DNA of 14,265 bases, from the NCBI GenBank assembly GCA_020024235.1, contig JAHHUA010000029.1:1-14265 (forward strand), written 5' to 3'. Origin of the DNA: Oscillospiraceae bacterium (GTDB taxonomy: Bacteria > Bacillota > Clostridia > Oscillospirales > Ruminococcaceae). Below the pieces are notes generated by a model. The model had not been told where the DNA came from. It was given only the letters and a program-made list of their open reading frames with translations, and searched no databases. The translations under genes and the position numbers were made by a program. Position 1 is the stretch's first letter. Every line of letters starts with the position of its first letter. This document shows positions 7,458 through 14,216 of this stretch, piece by piece.

Positions 7458-7501
7458 ATTTAACTCCAATCCGTTTATAATTTTTCCTTTTAAAACTACT
7501 T

Positions 7502-7516
7502 ATACTTATTAAGTAT
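7502..7516. repeat. Hyphenated palindrome over the rsmD -10 region
   Basis: ATACTTA, one base, TAAGTAT: perfect 7-bp arms around 1 nt. It overlaps five of the six bases of the predicted -10 of rsmD and extends over the start site, a position where a repressor could bind. It is AT-rich, so chance is possible. Confidence 0.35.
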
Positions 7517-7540
7517 CTGATATTTTGTCCAAAAAGTCAA
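7512..7540 (-). promoter_or_regulatory. Sigma-A-like promoter for rsmD-coaD-sepIVA-like
   Basis: On the minus strand, -35 TTGACT (7535-7540, five of six consensus) and -10 GATACT (7512-7517, four of six) are 17 bp apart. It lies in the 123-nt gap between uvrC and rsmD, which otherwise holds only AT-rich sequence and no clear uvrC terminator. Confidence 0.55.
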
Positions 7541-7580
7541 GTATAAAGACAATCTTTTATTAATTTTTTTAATTTTTACA

Positions 7581-9413
7581 TTAAGACTTAAAATATTCTG
7601 CTATTTTTTCCGCCTGTGTTAAAGATATTCCGTCAACTTTGCTTATTTCACAGGCATCAGCGGATTTAAGTGCTTTCATTGTTTTAAAATATCTCATAAG
7701 TGCTGCTGCTCTCTTTTCTCCCACACCTTCTATTTTAAGAAGTTCGGAGGTTATTGATTCTTTTCTGTGTCGGCTTCTGGAATATCCTATGGAAAATCTG
7801 TGTACTTCATCCTGTACTGTGGTTACAAAAGAATAAACCGCTTCCTGTGATGATATGGAAATTTCTCCTCCGTCTGAAGAAATTGCTCTTGTTCTGTGTT
7901 TTGAATCCTTTACCATACCGAAAACAGGTATATCCAATCCAAATTCCTCTATAATAGGTTTTACGGCATTTACATGGCCTGCTCCGCCGTCCAGCAAAAT
8001 TAAATCCGGCAATCTGCCAAAACCCACTCCCTTATCTTTGTTTACTATATATTCTTCCAGTCTTCTGCGGATAACCTCCCTCATGGCACCGTAATCGTTT
8101 CGCTCAGAAATAGTTTTTATATTAAACTTTTTATAAGCAGGTTTAAAGGGCTTTCCGTCCAAAAATACCACCATACCCGCTACTATAACCTGATCTCCGA
8201 AATTGGAAATATCATAGGATTCTATATATTTCGGAGGAGTTTTAAGTCCCAGTATTTTACCAAGCATATCCAGTGTGCGGATTTCTCTGCCTGTTTTTTT
8301 GTAAATCTGAGAAAGCTTTTCAGCACCGTTGGTAAGAGCCATTTCCACCAGTTTGGCTTTTTCTCCCCGCTGTGGAACTGTAATGGTAACCTTTCTTTCT
8401 GCTATATCGGAAAAATATTTCTCCACCATAGCTATATCTTCAAATTCTCCGTCAACAGTGATGATTTTTGGAATTTCATTTTTCTCACCATCATAATAAC
8501 GGAGAAGAAATTCATATCTGGCAGTTTCCAGGTCATCTGTTTCACCGATTAGAAAATCATTTTTGTCTGTAAGTTTGCCTTCACGGAATTTTATAACAGT
8601 GGCACAGGTATTTTCGGCGGATTTTACAAAGCCTATTACATCTTGACTTTCCCCTGAAACTCCCACTACATTTTGTTTTTCTTTAATTTTCTGTATGGCG
8701 GCAATTCTGTCCCTATACTCTGCTGCCTTTTCAAAACGAAGATTTTCCGAGGCCTCAAGCATTTTTTCTTCAAACATTTTTACAGCGGAAACTCCTCCGT
8801 CTTTGATAAATTCTCTTGCCTGCTGAATAATATCCCTGTATTCATTTGGGGATATATTACCCAAGCAATATCCACGGCACTGTTTAATATGATAGTTAAG
8901 ACATGGTCTGCCTAAAGGTTTTCCGTATTCCAGTTTTTTATTGCAGGTGGGCAGTTTAAAAATTTTATTTACCTGTTCAACTGTTTGTTTTACTACATAT
9001 GATGAATTATATGGCCCGATATAGTCAGCTCCGTCTTTTAAGACGGATTTTTCCTCGGTTATTCTGGGGTATTCTCCGGGACTTATTTTTATATATGAAT
9101 AGCCTTTGTCGTCCTTTAAAAGAATATTATAACGAGGCTGATTTTGTTTTATAAGGCTTGCCTCTAAAATAAGACATTCAAACTCACTATCAGTTACTAT
9201 ATAATCAAAATCATAAACATTGGATACCATTTTATATACTTTCGGCAAATGCTTTTCCACACTTCTGAAATAGCTTGACACTCTGTTTTTAAGATGTTTG
9301 GCTTTTCCTATATATATTATTGTGCCTGCGGAGTTTTTCATAAGATATACTCCGGAGGAAAGTGGAAGATTTGCTGCTTTTTTTCTGAGTTTTTCTAAAT
9401 TCGGATTATCCAT
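7581..9413 (-). CDS. uvrC: Excinuclease ABC subunit C
   Basis: Makes both incisions around a DNA lesion in nucleotide excision repair, after UvrA and UvrB have located it. All domains are present in a normal 610-aa length. The GIY-YIG nuclease for the 3' cut (about 17-95) has GVY (21-23), YIGKAKHLKNR (34-44) and Glu84. Four cysteines at 157, 171, 179 and 183 match the spacing of the iron-sulfur cluster described for E. coli UvrC. The UVR motif binding UvrB is at about 215-240 (EKMLEA...FEKAAEYRDR). The RNase H-like nuclease for the 5' cut has Asp401, Asp475 (LLDGGAGH) and His538 (VHRF). Two helix-hairpin-helix units end the protein (IEGVGEKRA and VDGISLTQA). AGGAG lies 6 nt before the ATG, and a good promoter is upstream. 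It is monocistronic or loosely linked to rsmD, and divergent from citDEF. Confidence 0.97.
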   Translation of the reverse strand: MDNPNLEKLRKKAANLPLSSGVYLMKNSAGTIIYIGKAKHLKNRVSSYFRSVEKHLPKVYKMVSNVYDFDYIVTDSEFECLILEASLIKQNQPRYNILLKDDKGYSYIKISPGEYPRITEEKSVLKDGADYIGPYNSSYVVKQTVEQVNKIFKLPTCNKKLEYGKPLGRPCLNYHIKQCRGYCLGNISPNEYRDIIQQAREFIKDGGVSAVKMFEEKMLEASENLRFEKAAEYRDRIAAIQKIKEKQNVVGVSGESQDVIGFVKSAENTCATVIKFREGKLTDKNDFLIGETDDLETARYEFLLRYYDGEKNEIPKIITVDGEFEDIAMVEKYFSDIAERKVTITVPQRGEKAKLVEMALTNGAEKLSQIYKKTGREIRTLDMLGKILGLKTPPKYIESYDISNFGDQVIVAGMVVFLDGKPFKPAYKKFNIKTISERNDYGAMREVIRRRLEEYIVNKDKGVGFGRLPDLILLDGGAGHVNAVKPIIEEFGLDIPVFGMVKDSKHRTRAISSDGGEISISSQEAVYSFVTTVQDEVHRFSIGYSRSRHRKESITSELLKIEGVGEKRAAALMRYFKTMKALKSADACEISKVDGISLTQAEKIAEYFKS

Positions 9414-9443
9414 ATGGCACTCCTTTCGTTTAATTATAAATTT

Positions 9444-9472
9444 ATTATATAAATTATATATTAAAATTTCAA
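9444..9472 (-). promoter_or_regulatory. Sigma-A-like promoter for uvrC
   Basis: On the minus strand, -35 TTGAAA (9467-9472) and a perfect -10 TATAAT (9444-9449) are separated by 17 bp. The start would be near 9437, about 24 nt before the uvrC ATG. No LexA-type box (GAAC-N4-GTTC) is seen overlapping it, so no SOS control is evident. Confidence 0.72.
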
Positions 9473-9643
9473 GAATTTGAAATGTTAATTCTTTTTAACT
9501 AAAAATATATTTTGTAGTATTTGCGACAATAAATTTAAGTCTTTGTTATATCAAACCGGAAATTGTCAAATATAACTATAAATGTAAGCTTTATTCAGTG
9601 AAGTTTTTACTACAATACTCTTCCATTTTTTTTAAATCAGGTG

Positions 9644-9649
9644 TATAAT
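9644..9649 (+). promoter_or_regulatory. Candidate -10 element for citDEF
   Basis: A perfect TATAAT on the + strand, about 60 nt before citD. The correct -35 distance holds only TTCCAT or CTTCCA, far from consensus, so if this is the promoter it probably needs an activator. The rest of the uvrC-citD gap (9473-9643) is AT-rich and shows no RNA gene, riboswitch-like fold or small ORF with a ribosome binding site that I could support. Confidence 0.45.
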
Positions 9650-9665
9650 AATAAATGTATATTTT

Positions 9666-9682
9666 GGCGAAATATGTTCGCC
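9666..9682. promoter_or_regulatory. Inverted repeat in the citD leader, possible operator or leader hairpin
   Basis: GGCGAA, five bases, TTCGCC: perfect 6-bp GC-rich arms in otherwise AT-rich DNA. It is 17 nt after the candidate -10 and 28 nt before the citD ATG. It has the size and position of a dimeric repressor site, or would form a leader hairpin just before the ribosome binding site. Confidence 0.45.
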
Positions 9683-9710
9683 CTTATAATTTGAAAGGAT
9701 GTGCAAGGAA

Positions 9711-9983
9711 ATGATTATTAAATCTAAGGCTGTTTCCGGTACTATGGAATCAAATGATATTTTTGTTGAAATTGAACCTAGCCAAAAAGGCATAGAAGTA
9801 GAAGTTCAGTCCATAGTATTTAATCAGTTCGGCAAACAAATCGAAGACACTGTAAAGGATGTATTAAATTCCTTTGATGTGGATAATGCTCTTGTTCGTG
9901 TAAATGACAGAGGTGCTGTTGACTGCACAATTCGTGCCAGAGTTGAAACAGCTCTTAAAAGAGCAGCAAATGAGGTGAAATAA
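9711..9983 (+). CDS. citD: Citrate lyase acyl carrier protein (gamma subunit)
   Basis: Acyl carrier subunit of the citrate lyase complex; it carries the acetyl and then citryl thioester on a 2'-(5''-phosphoribosyl)-3'-dephospho-CoA group. With the ATG at 9711 the protein is 90 aa and the modified serine falls at Ser14 in GTMESND, exactly where it is in enteric CitD (GTLESGD). The C-terminal NDRGAVDCTIRARVETAL is the conserved family end. An ATG at 9699 in frame would add four residues, but its ribosome binding site would touch the start codon; the 9711 start has AAAGGA 11 nt upstream. citE follows with no gap. Citramalate lyase of glutamate-fermenting clostridia uses a homologous carrier, so the substrate is not fixed by sequence alone. 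Confidence 0.93.
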   Translation: MIIKSKAVSGTMESNDIFVEIEPSQKGIEVEVQSIVFNQFGKQIEDTVKDVLNSFDVDNALVRVNDRGAVDCTIRARVETALKRAANEVK

Positions 9984-10856
9984 ATGAGAAGAACTATGTT
10001 ATTTTTGCCGGGCAACAGCCCCGCTATACTTTTGAACGCTGATACATTGGGTTCAGACAGTATTATCCTTGACCTTGAAGATGCAGTTTCTCCAACAGAA
10101 AAAGACTCTGCCCGTATTTTGGTGAGAAATGCACTCAAATATTTAGGCTACAAAAACTGTGAAATCATTGTAAGAATAAATCCCTTGGATACCGATTACT
10201 GGAAAAAGGACTTGGACGAAATTATCCCTCTCAAACCCGATATGATTATGCCTACAAAGGTTTCCGATGCAGATTATGTCCTCACAATAGATAAATACAT
10301 CTCAGAATTGGAAGAAAAATATGGTATGGAACAGGGCACTGTTAAGCTTATTCCTCTTATTGAAACCACTCTCGGAATTGAAAACGCATTTAATATTGCC
10401 AAATCCTGCCCCAGAGTTACAGCTATGTTTTTGGGTGGTGAGGATCTTACAGCTGATCTTCACTGCAAAAGAACCAAGGAAAGCAATGAAATTTTCTACA
10501 GCAGATGCAGAATGGTATGTGCTGCAAGAGCTGCCGGAATTGAAGTATACGACACACCTTTTACCGATGTTGATGATGATGAAGGTCTTGTAAAAGATGC
10601 TCAGTTTGCTAAAAGTTTGGGCTTTAGCGGAAAAGCATCTATTTCTCCCCGTCATGTACACGCTATAAATGATGTTTTCAGCCCAACAGAAGCTGAAATC
10701 GAACACGCTCATGCAGTTATGGAAGCTATTGAAACAGCAAAGGCTCAAGGCAGGGGCGTTATCTCTTTAAACGGCAAGATGATCGATGCTCCTATCGTTT
10801 CAAGAGCTAAACAGGTTTTGGAAATGGCAGCAGCAATTAACGGAGGTGCAAACTAA
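9984..10856 (+). CDS. citE: Citrate lyase beta subunit (citryl-ACP lyase)
   Basis: Splits citryl-ACP into acetyl-ACP and oxaloacetate, with Mg2+. The CitE/HpcH TIM-barrel motifs are present: MLFLPGNSPA (5-14), DLEDAV (30-35), the substrate Arg64 in VRINPLD, the metal ligands Glu127 (LIETTLG) and Asp154 (LGGEDLTADL), and the C-terminal SLNGKMIDAPI. At 290 aa the length is normal. The ATG directly follows the citD TAA, with GAGGTG in the end of citD as ribosome binding site, and the stop overlaps citF by one base (TAATG), so the three subunits are translationally coupled, fitting a fixed stoichiometry. Together with CitF, the family context argues against a stand-alone malyl-CoA or citramalyl-CoA lyase; citramalyl-ACP lyase remains possible. 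Confidence 0.94.
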   Translation: MRRTMLFLPGNSPAILLNADTLGSDSIILDLEDAVSPTEKDSARILVRNALKYLGYKNCEIIVRINPLDTDYWKKDLDEIIPLKPDMIMPTKVSDADYVLTIDKYISELEEKYGMEQGTVKLIPLIETTLGIENAFNIAKSCPRVTAMFLGGEDLTADLHCKRTKESNEIFYSRCRMVCAARAAGIEVYDTPFTDVDDDEGLVKDAQFAKSLGFSGKASISPRHVHAINDVFSPTEAEIEHAHAVMEAIETAKAQGRGVISLNGKMIDAPIVSRAKQVLEMAAAINGGAN

Positions 10857-12271
10857 TGAAAGACAATAAGCTTATTTCTTCTGTTAAGGAGGCTATTACA
10901 GCCGCAGGTGTTAAGGACGGTATGACACTTTCCTTCCATCATCACCTCAGAAATGGGGACTATGTACTCAATATGGTTATGGAAGCTGTTGCAGAATTGG
11001 GAATTAAAAATTTAAAACTCAATGTAAGTTCCATTTTTGAATGTCATAAACCACTTATTGAACACATTAAAAACGGTGTGGTTACAGAAATCGAGACCGA
11101 CTACATGAGTGGCAGTGTAGGCAAAGCTATTTCCGAAGGCATTATGGAAAAACCTGTAATTTTCAGAAGTCACGGTGGTCGTCCCGACGCTATTTTAAGC
11201 GGTGAATCCCCAATAGATATAGCATTTGTTGCAGCTCCAACAGCTGACCCTATGGGCAACTGTTCAGGTAAATACGGACCATCTGCCTGTGGTTCTATCG
11301 GATACGCATTTCCTGATGCCATGGCAGCTAAAAAAGTTGTAGTTATTACAGATAACCTTGTTCCTTACCCACTTGTTGACTATTCTATAGAAGAAACATA
11401 TGTTGATTATGTGGTTAAAGTTGATAAAATCGGTGATCCATCAGGTATTGTTTCAGGCACAACAAAGATTACAAGAGATCCTGTAGGTCTTATGATTGCA
11501 AGATATGCTGCAAAAGTTATTGAACATTCCGGACTTCTCAAAGACGGTTTTGCTTTCCAAACAGGTGCAGGCGGTGCGTCTTTAGCAGCTGCTAAATTTT
11601 TAAAAGAAATTATGCTGGAAAAAGGTATCAAGGGAAGTTACGCTTTGGGCGGTATTACAAGCTACCTGGTTGATATGCTTAATGCAGGCTGCTTTGAAGC
11701 TCTTATGGATGTTCAGTGTTTTGACCTTGGAGCTATTGAATCTATCAGAACAAATCCAAAACATATGGAAGTTTCTGCACAAAGATATGCCAGCAACTAC
11801 TACAAGAGCTCCTGTGTAGACAGTTTGGACGTTGTTATCCTTGGAGCAACACAAATTGACACTGATTTTAATGTAAATGTACATACAGACTCCAACGGTT
11901 ATATCATGGGCGGAAGCGGCGGACACAGTGATACTGCTGCCGGTGCTAAGCTTGCTATGATAGTTGCTCCTCTTTCCAGAGCCAGACTTTCCATTGTTGT
12001 TGATAAAGTTCTCACTGTATCCACACCCGGAAATACCATTGATGTTTTGGTTACACAAAGAGGTATTGCTGTAAATCCCAACAGACCGGAACTGAAGGAA
12101 AGACTTGTTAAAGCAGGACTGCCAATCGTTGATATTCACGACCTTAAAAAGATGGCAGAAGAAATTACAGGTGTTGCAGAACCTATTAAAACAGGCGATA
12201 AAGTTGTTGCTAAGGTTATGTACCGTGACGGAACCTGCATTGATGAAATTAAGAATGTAATTACAAAATAA
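10856..12271 (+). CDS. citF: Citrate lyase alpha subunit (citrate:acetyl-ACP transferase)
   Basis: Exchanges citrate for the acetyl group on the CitD carrier, giving citryl-ACP and free acetate; it belongs to the CoA-transferase family. Conserved stretches run through the whole protein: MTLSFHHHLRNGDYVLNM (23-40), the glycine-rich FQTGAGGASLAA (234-245), LGGITSYLVDML (264-275), FNVNVHTDSNG (338-348) and DILVTQRGIAVNPNRPEL-like residues near 396-413. It is 471 aa, about 35-45 shorter than the common CitF of about 510 because the N-terminal extension is absent. The upstream bases encode the end of citE in another frame, so the extension is not merely missed. GGAGG lies 9 nt before the ATG. A shared terminator follows. 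No citC, citX or citG is adjacent, so activation of the complex must use genes elsewhere. Confidence 0.94.
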   Translation: MKDNKLISSVKEAITAAGVKDGMTLSFHHHLRNGDYVLNMVMEAVAELGIKNLKLNVSSIFECHKPLIEHIKNGVVTEIETDYMSGSVGKAISEGIMEKPVIFRSHGGRPDAILSGESPIDIAFVAAPTADPMGNCSGKYGPSACGSIGYAFPDAMAAKKVVVITDNLVPYPLVDYSIEETYVDYVVKVDKIGDPSGIVSGTTKITRDPVGLMIARYAAKVIEHSGLLKDGFAFQTGAGGASLAAAKFLKEIMLEKGIKGSYALGGITSYLVDMLNAGCFEALMDVQCFDLGAIESIRTNPKHMEVSAQRYASNYYKSSCVDSLDVVILGATQIDTDFNVNVHTDSNGYIMGGSGGHSDTAAGAKLAMIVAPLSRARLSIVVDKVLTVSTPGNTIDVLVTQRGIAVNPNRPELKERLVKAGLPIVDIHDLKKMAEEITGVAEPIKTGDKVVAKVMYRDGTCIDEIKNVITK

Positions 12272-12295
12272 TTTAATTATAAATATTTAAAAAAC

Positions 12296-12340
12296 AAAAA
12301 TCCGCCGATGGGAAAATAAAATCCCGCCGACGGTATTTTT
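12296..12340. terminator. Bidirectional terminator between convergent citF and gdhA
   Basis: Arms 12302-12313 and 12322-12333 flank an 8-nt A-rich loop. Read as minus-strand RNA the 12-bp stem has two G-U pairs and one mismatch and is followed by U5-G-U6, a good gdhA terminator. Read as + strand RNA it has two A-C type mismatches and is weaker, but is followed by U-rich sequence. Confidence 0.85.
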
Positions 12341-12355
12341 GTATATTTTTTAAAA

Positions 12356-13702
12356 TTATATAATTCCCTGTGCCATCATGGCATCGGCAACCTTTTCAAA
12401 TCCCGCTATATTGGCGCCTGCTGCCAGATTATATCCTAAACTGTACTTTTCAGCAGCTGCCACACTGTTATTATGAATGTTTTTCATAATCTGTTTAAGT
12501 TTAGAGTCCACTTCTTCCTCTGTCCAAGAGTATCTCATGGAATTTTGACACATTTCCAGTCCGGAAACTGCCACACCCCCTGCATTTACCGCTTTTGCAG
12601 GCCCTACAATTATGCTTTGATTCATAAGGTAATCAAAAGCCTCCTTTGTAGTAGGCATATTGGCAACTTCCATATAGTATTTTACACCATTTGCTGTGAT
12701 TTTCTTAGCATCTTCCAAATTAACTTCGTTTTGTGTGGCACAGGGCATGGCTATATCTGCTTTTACACCCCAGGGTTTTTCTCCTTCAAAAAATTTACAG
12801 CCAAATTTTTCCGCATAATCTTTAACTCTGTGGCGGTTGGATTTTCTCATTTCCAAAAGGAAATTGAGTTTTTCCTCCCCTTCAATGCCGTCAGAGTCAT
12901 AAATATAACCGTCATGTCCCGAAATTGTCAGTACTTTTGCACCTAATTCGGAAAGTTTGGAAGCTGCACCCCATGTAACATTTCCATACCCTGACAAAAC
13001 TGCTGTTTTTCCTTTTAAACTGTCTTTTTCATGAGCCAAAACCTCATTTAAGTAATAAACTGCACCATAACCTGTTGCTTCCGGGCGAATTAATGAGCCT
13101 CCAAAGGATAATCCCTTGCCGGTAAATGCTCCGTTTTCAAAAGCTCCTTTTATTCTGCGATATTGTCCATACATATAGCCCACTTCTCTGCCGCCTACAC
13201 CTATATCTCCCGCCGGAATATCTACATCGGGACCCATATGTCGGTAAAGTTCCGTGATAAATGCCTGACAAAATCTCATAATTTCACTGTCGCTTTTTCC
13301 TTTTGGGTCAAAATCCGAACCGCCTTTTCCACCGCCCATAGGAAGACCTGTCAATGAATTTTTAAAAGTCTGTTCAAATCCCAAAAATTTTATTATACCT
13401 GAGTAAACATTGGGAGCAAATCTTATTCCCCCTTTATAAGGGCCGATAGCACCGTTAAACTGACAGCGATAACCTGTATTTACATGAGTTTGCCCACTGT
13501 CATCTACCCATGAAACTCTAAATGAAATCATTCTTTCAGGCTCTGTTATTCTTCCCAGCAAATCGTTTTTTTCATATTCCGGGTGTGCATCAATAACAGG
13601 TGAAAGTGTAGTCAGCACTTCTTCCACAGTTTGTATAAATTCAGGTTCATAGTAATATTTTTTCTTTATTGTGTCTATGGTTCTTTTGGCATATAAATTC
13701 AT
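12356..13702 (-). CDS. gdhA: Glutamate dehydrogenase, hexameric class, probably NAD-dependent
   Basis: Interconverts glutamate with 2-oxoglutarate and ammonia in the cytoplasm. Substrate and catalytic residues are all in place: Lys90 (GPYKGG), Lys114, Lys126 in LPMGGGKGGSDFDP, and Asp166 in PAGDIGVGGRE. The coenzyme-binding fold has SGYGNVTWGAA (237-247), and the second strand ends TISGHDGYIYDSDGI. This last segment and much of the sequence resemble, from memory, the NAD-specific enzyme of Clostridium symbiosum, suggesting a catabolic role in glutamate fermentation; NADP preference cannot be excluded by reading alone. At 448 aa the length matches. GGGAGG lies 7-8 nt before the ATG. A perfect TATAAT (13730-13735) lies about 27 nt upstream, but with no good -35, so control by a regulator is likely. 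It converges on citF. Confidence 0.95.
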   Translation of the reverse strand: MNLYAKRTIDTIKKKYYYEPEFIQTVEEVLTTLSPVIDAHPEYEKNDLLGRITEPERMISFRVSWVDDSGQTHVNTGYRCQFNGAIGPYKGGIRFAPNVYSGIIKFLGFEQTFKNSLTGLPMGGGKGGSDFDPKGKSDSEIMRFCQAFITELYRHMGPDVDIPAGDIGVGGREVGYMYGQYRRIKGAFENGAFTGKGLSFGGSLIRPEATGYGAVYYLNEVLAHEKDSLKGKTAVLSGYGNVTWGAASKLSELGAKVLTISGHDGYIYDSDGIEGEEKLNFLLEMRKSNRHRVKDYAEKFGCKFFEGEKPWGVKADIAMPCATQNEVNLEDAKKITANGVKYYMEVANMPTTKEAFDYLMNQSIIVGPAKAVNAGGVAVSGLEMCQNSMRYSWTEEEVDSKLKQIMKNIHNNSVAAAEKYSLGYNLAAGANIAGFEKVADAMMAQGII

Positions 13703-13729
13703 TTTTATTCCTCCCGGCTGCCGAGTTAA

Positions 13730-13760
13730 ATTATATTTACTTTAATTTAAGTATTTACTT
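13730..13760 (-). promoter_or_regulatory. gdhA promoter region with tandem direct repeats
   Basis: On the minus strand there is a -10 TATAAT at 13730-13735. Upstream are two identical 9-bp copies of AAGTAAATA (13752-13760 and 13734-13742), exactly 18 bp apart start to start, covering the spacer and the place where a -35 should be. The -35 at normal spacing is far from consensus, so the repeats may be activator sites. Confidence 0.45.
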
Positions 13761-13786
13761 ACAAATACATTTTCTGAAAAGTTTGG

Positions 13787-13990
13787 TTATTTTCCGGCTT
13801 TTTTAAGTTTAATATGTTTGTTAAAGCAGAAAATTGACATAAGCCAAAAAGCCAAAATCAAAATTATTCTTAGGGCAAACAGTTGCTTATCCCCCAAAAA
13901 GAATATTTTATATCCGTAAATCAGACAAAATATCAAAGCCAAAACCAAATTCATAATGGCTGTATTAAGCCACCATTTGCTGTCTCCCAT
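13787..13990 (-). CDS. Small two-helix membrane protein, 67 aa
   Basis: Function not recognised. It has two hydrophobic helices, about residues 10-32 (IMNLVLALIFCLIYGY region) and 38-56 (LFALRIILILAFWLMSIF), joined by a short FFLGDKQ loop, and a basic tail NKHIKLKKAGK. By the positive-inside rule the tail is cytoplasmic, putting both ends inside. AAGGAGAGG lies 7 nt before the ATG at 13990, which supports a real gene. It follows the UGA-interrupted small membrane gene by 37 nt on the same strand and precedes gdhA by 84 nt; gdhA appears to have its own promoter. The shared size and topology with the upstream gene suggest a functional pair or an old duplication, though the sequences are not obviously alike. 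Confidence 0.75.
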   Translation of the reverse strand: MGDSKWWLNTAIMNLVLALIFCLIYGYKIFFLGDKQLFALRIILILAFWLMSIFCFNKHIKLKKAGK

Positions 13991-14027
13991 AAATATACCT
14001 CTCCTTATAAATTACTTTTATCAGTTG

Positions 14028-14216
14028 TTATTTTTTGACAAAAAATCGGATAATATCAACCAATGACCAAATAAACAATATTACACCGAGAACAAGCCCG
14101 ATATAACTTAAATTTCAGGTTTTGCCGTTTATAATTTTCATTAACGGATTTATTGACAAAATCACTGATAAAATTAGCATAAATACACTGAAAATTAAAT
14201 CTTTTTTATTTTTCAT
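14028..14216 (-). pseudogene. Small two-helix membrane protein gene with an in-frame TGA at codon 34
   Basis: Function not recognised. An ATG at 14216 with AAAGGAAA about 7 nt upstream opens a frame of 33 codons (MKNKKDLIFSVFMLIL..., ending MKIINGKT). It meets TGA at 14115-14117, then continues in the same frame for 28 more sensible codons (NLSYIGLVLGVILFIWSLVD...) to a TAA at 14028-14030. Read through, it gives a 62-aa protein with a basic N-terminus, two membrane helices and a basic end (RFFVKK), the same plan as the 67-aa neighbour. A TGG-to-TGA change would explain the break. The alternatives are a sequencing error, true inactivation, or readthrough of UGA. Recoding of UGA genome-wide is unlikely since the large genes here use TGG and have no internal TGA. 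Possible -10 elements (TATAGT, 14244-14249; TATGAT, 14237-14242) lie just upstream; any -35 is at or beyond the window edge. Confidence 0.6.

Noticed and set aside
7458..7469. TTG at 7469 as the rsmD start
   Set aside because: The ATG at 7457 has a well-placed GGAG and gives the standard MRVI N-terminus; the TTG itself forms part of that upstream region.
9522..9615. Inverted copies of TTGTAGTA 78 bp apart in the uvrC-citD gap
   Set aside because: Only 8 bp and AT-rich; expected by chance at this base composition.
9473..9643. Riboswitch or T-box before citD
   Set aside because: No set of paired helices or conserved core sequence could be found; only AT-rich sequence and the single short inverted repeat near citD.
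9685..9690. Second TATAAT as the citDEF -10
   Set aside because: Transcription would start at or after the ribosome binding site, and the only -35-like TTGGCG would be 15 bp away.
9699..9710. ATG at 9699 as the citD start
   Set aside because: Its purine-rich stretch directly abuts the ATG, leaving no spacing, and the ATG at 9711 puts the modified serine at position 14 as in known CitD.
14115..14117. Genome-wide reassignment of UGA to Trp
   Set aside because: The long genes here (uvrC, parE, parC, gdhA, citF) are uninterrupted under the standard code and encode Trp with TGG. A single TGA in one tiny gene is better explained by mutation, error or local readthrough. Lack of TGA stops in 14 genes is also expected in AT-rich DNA that favours TAA.
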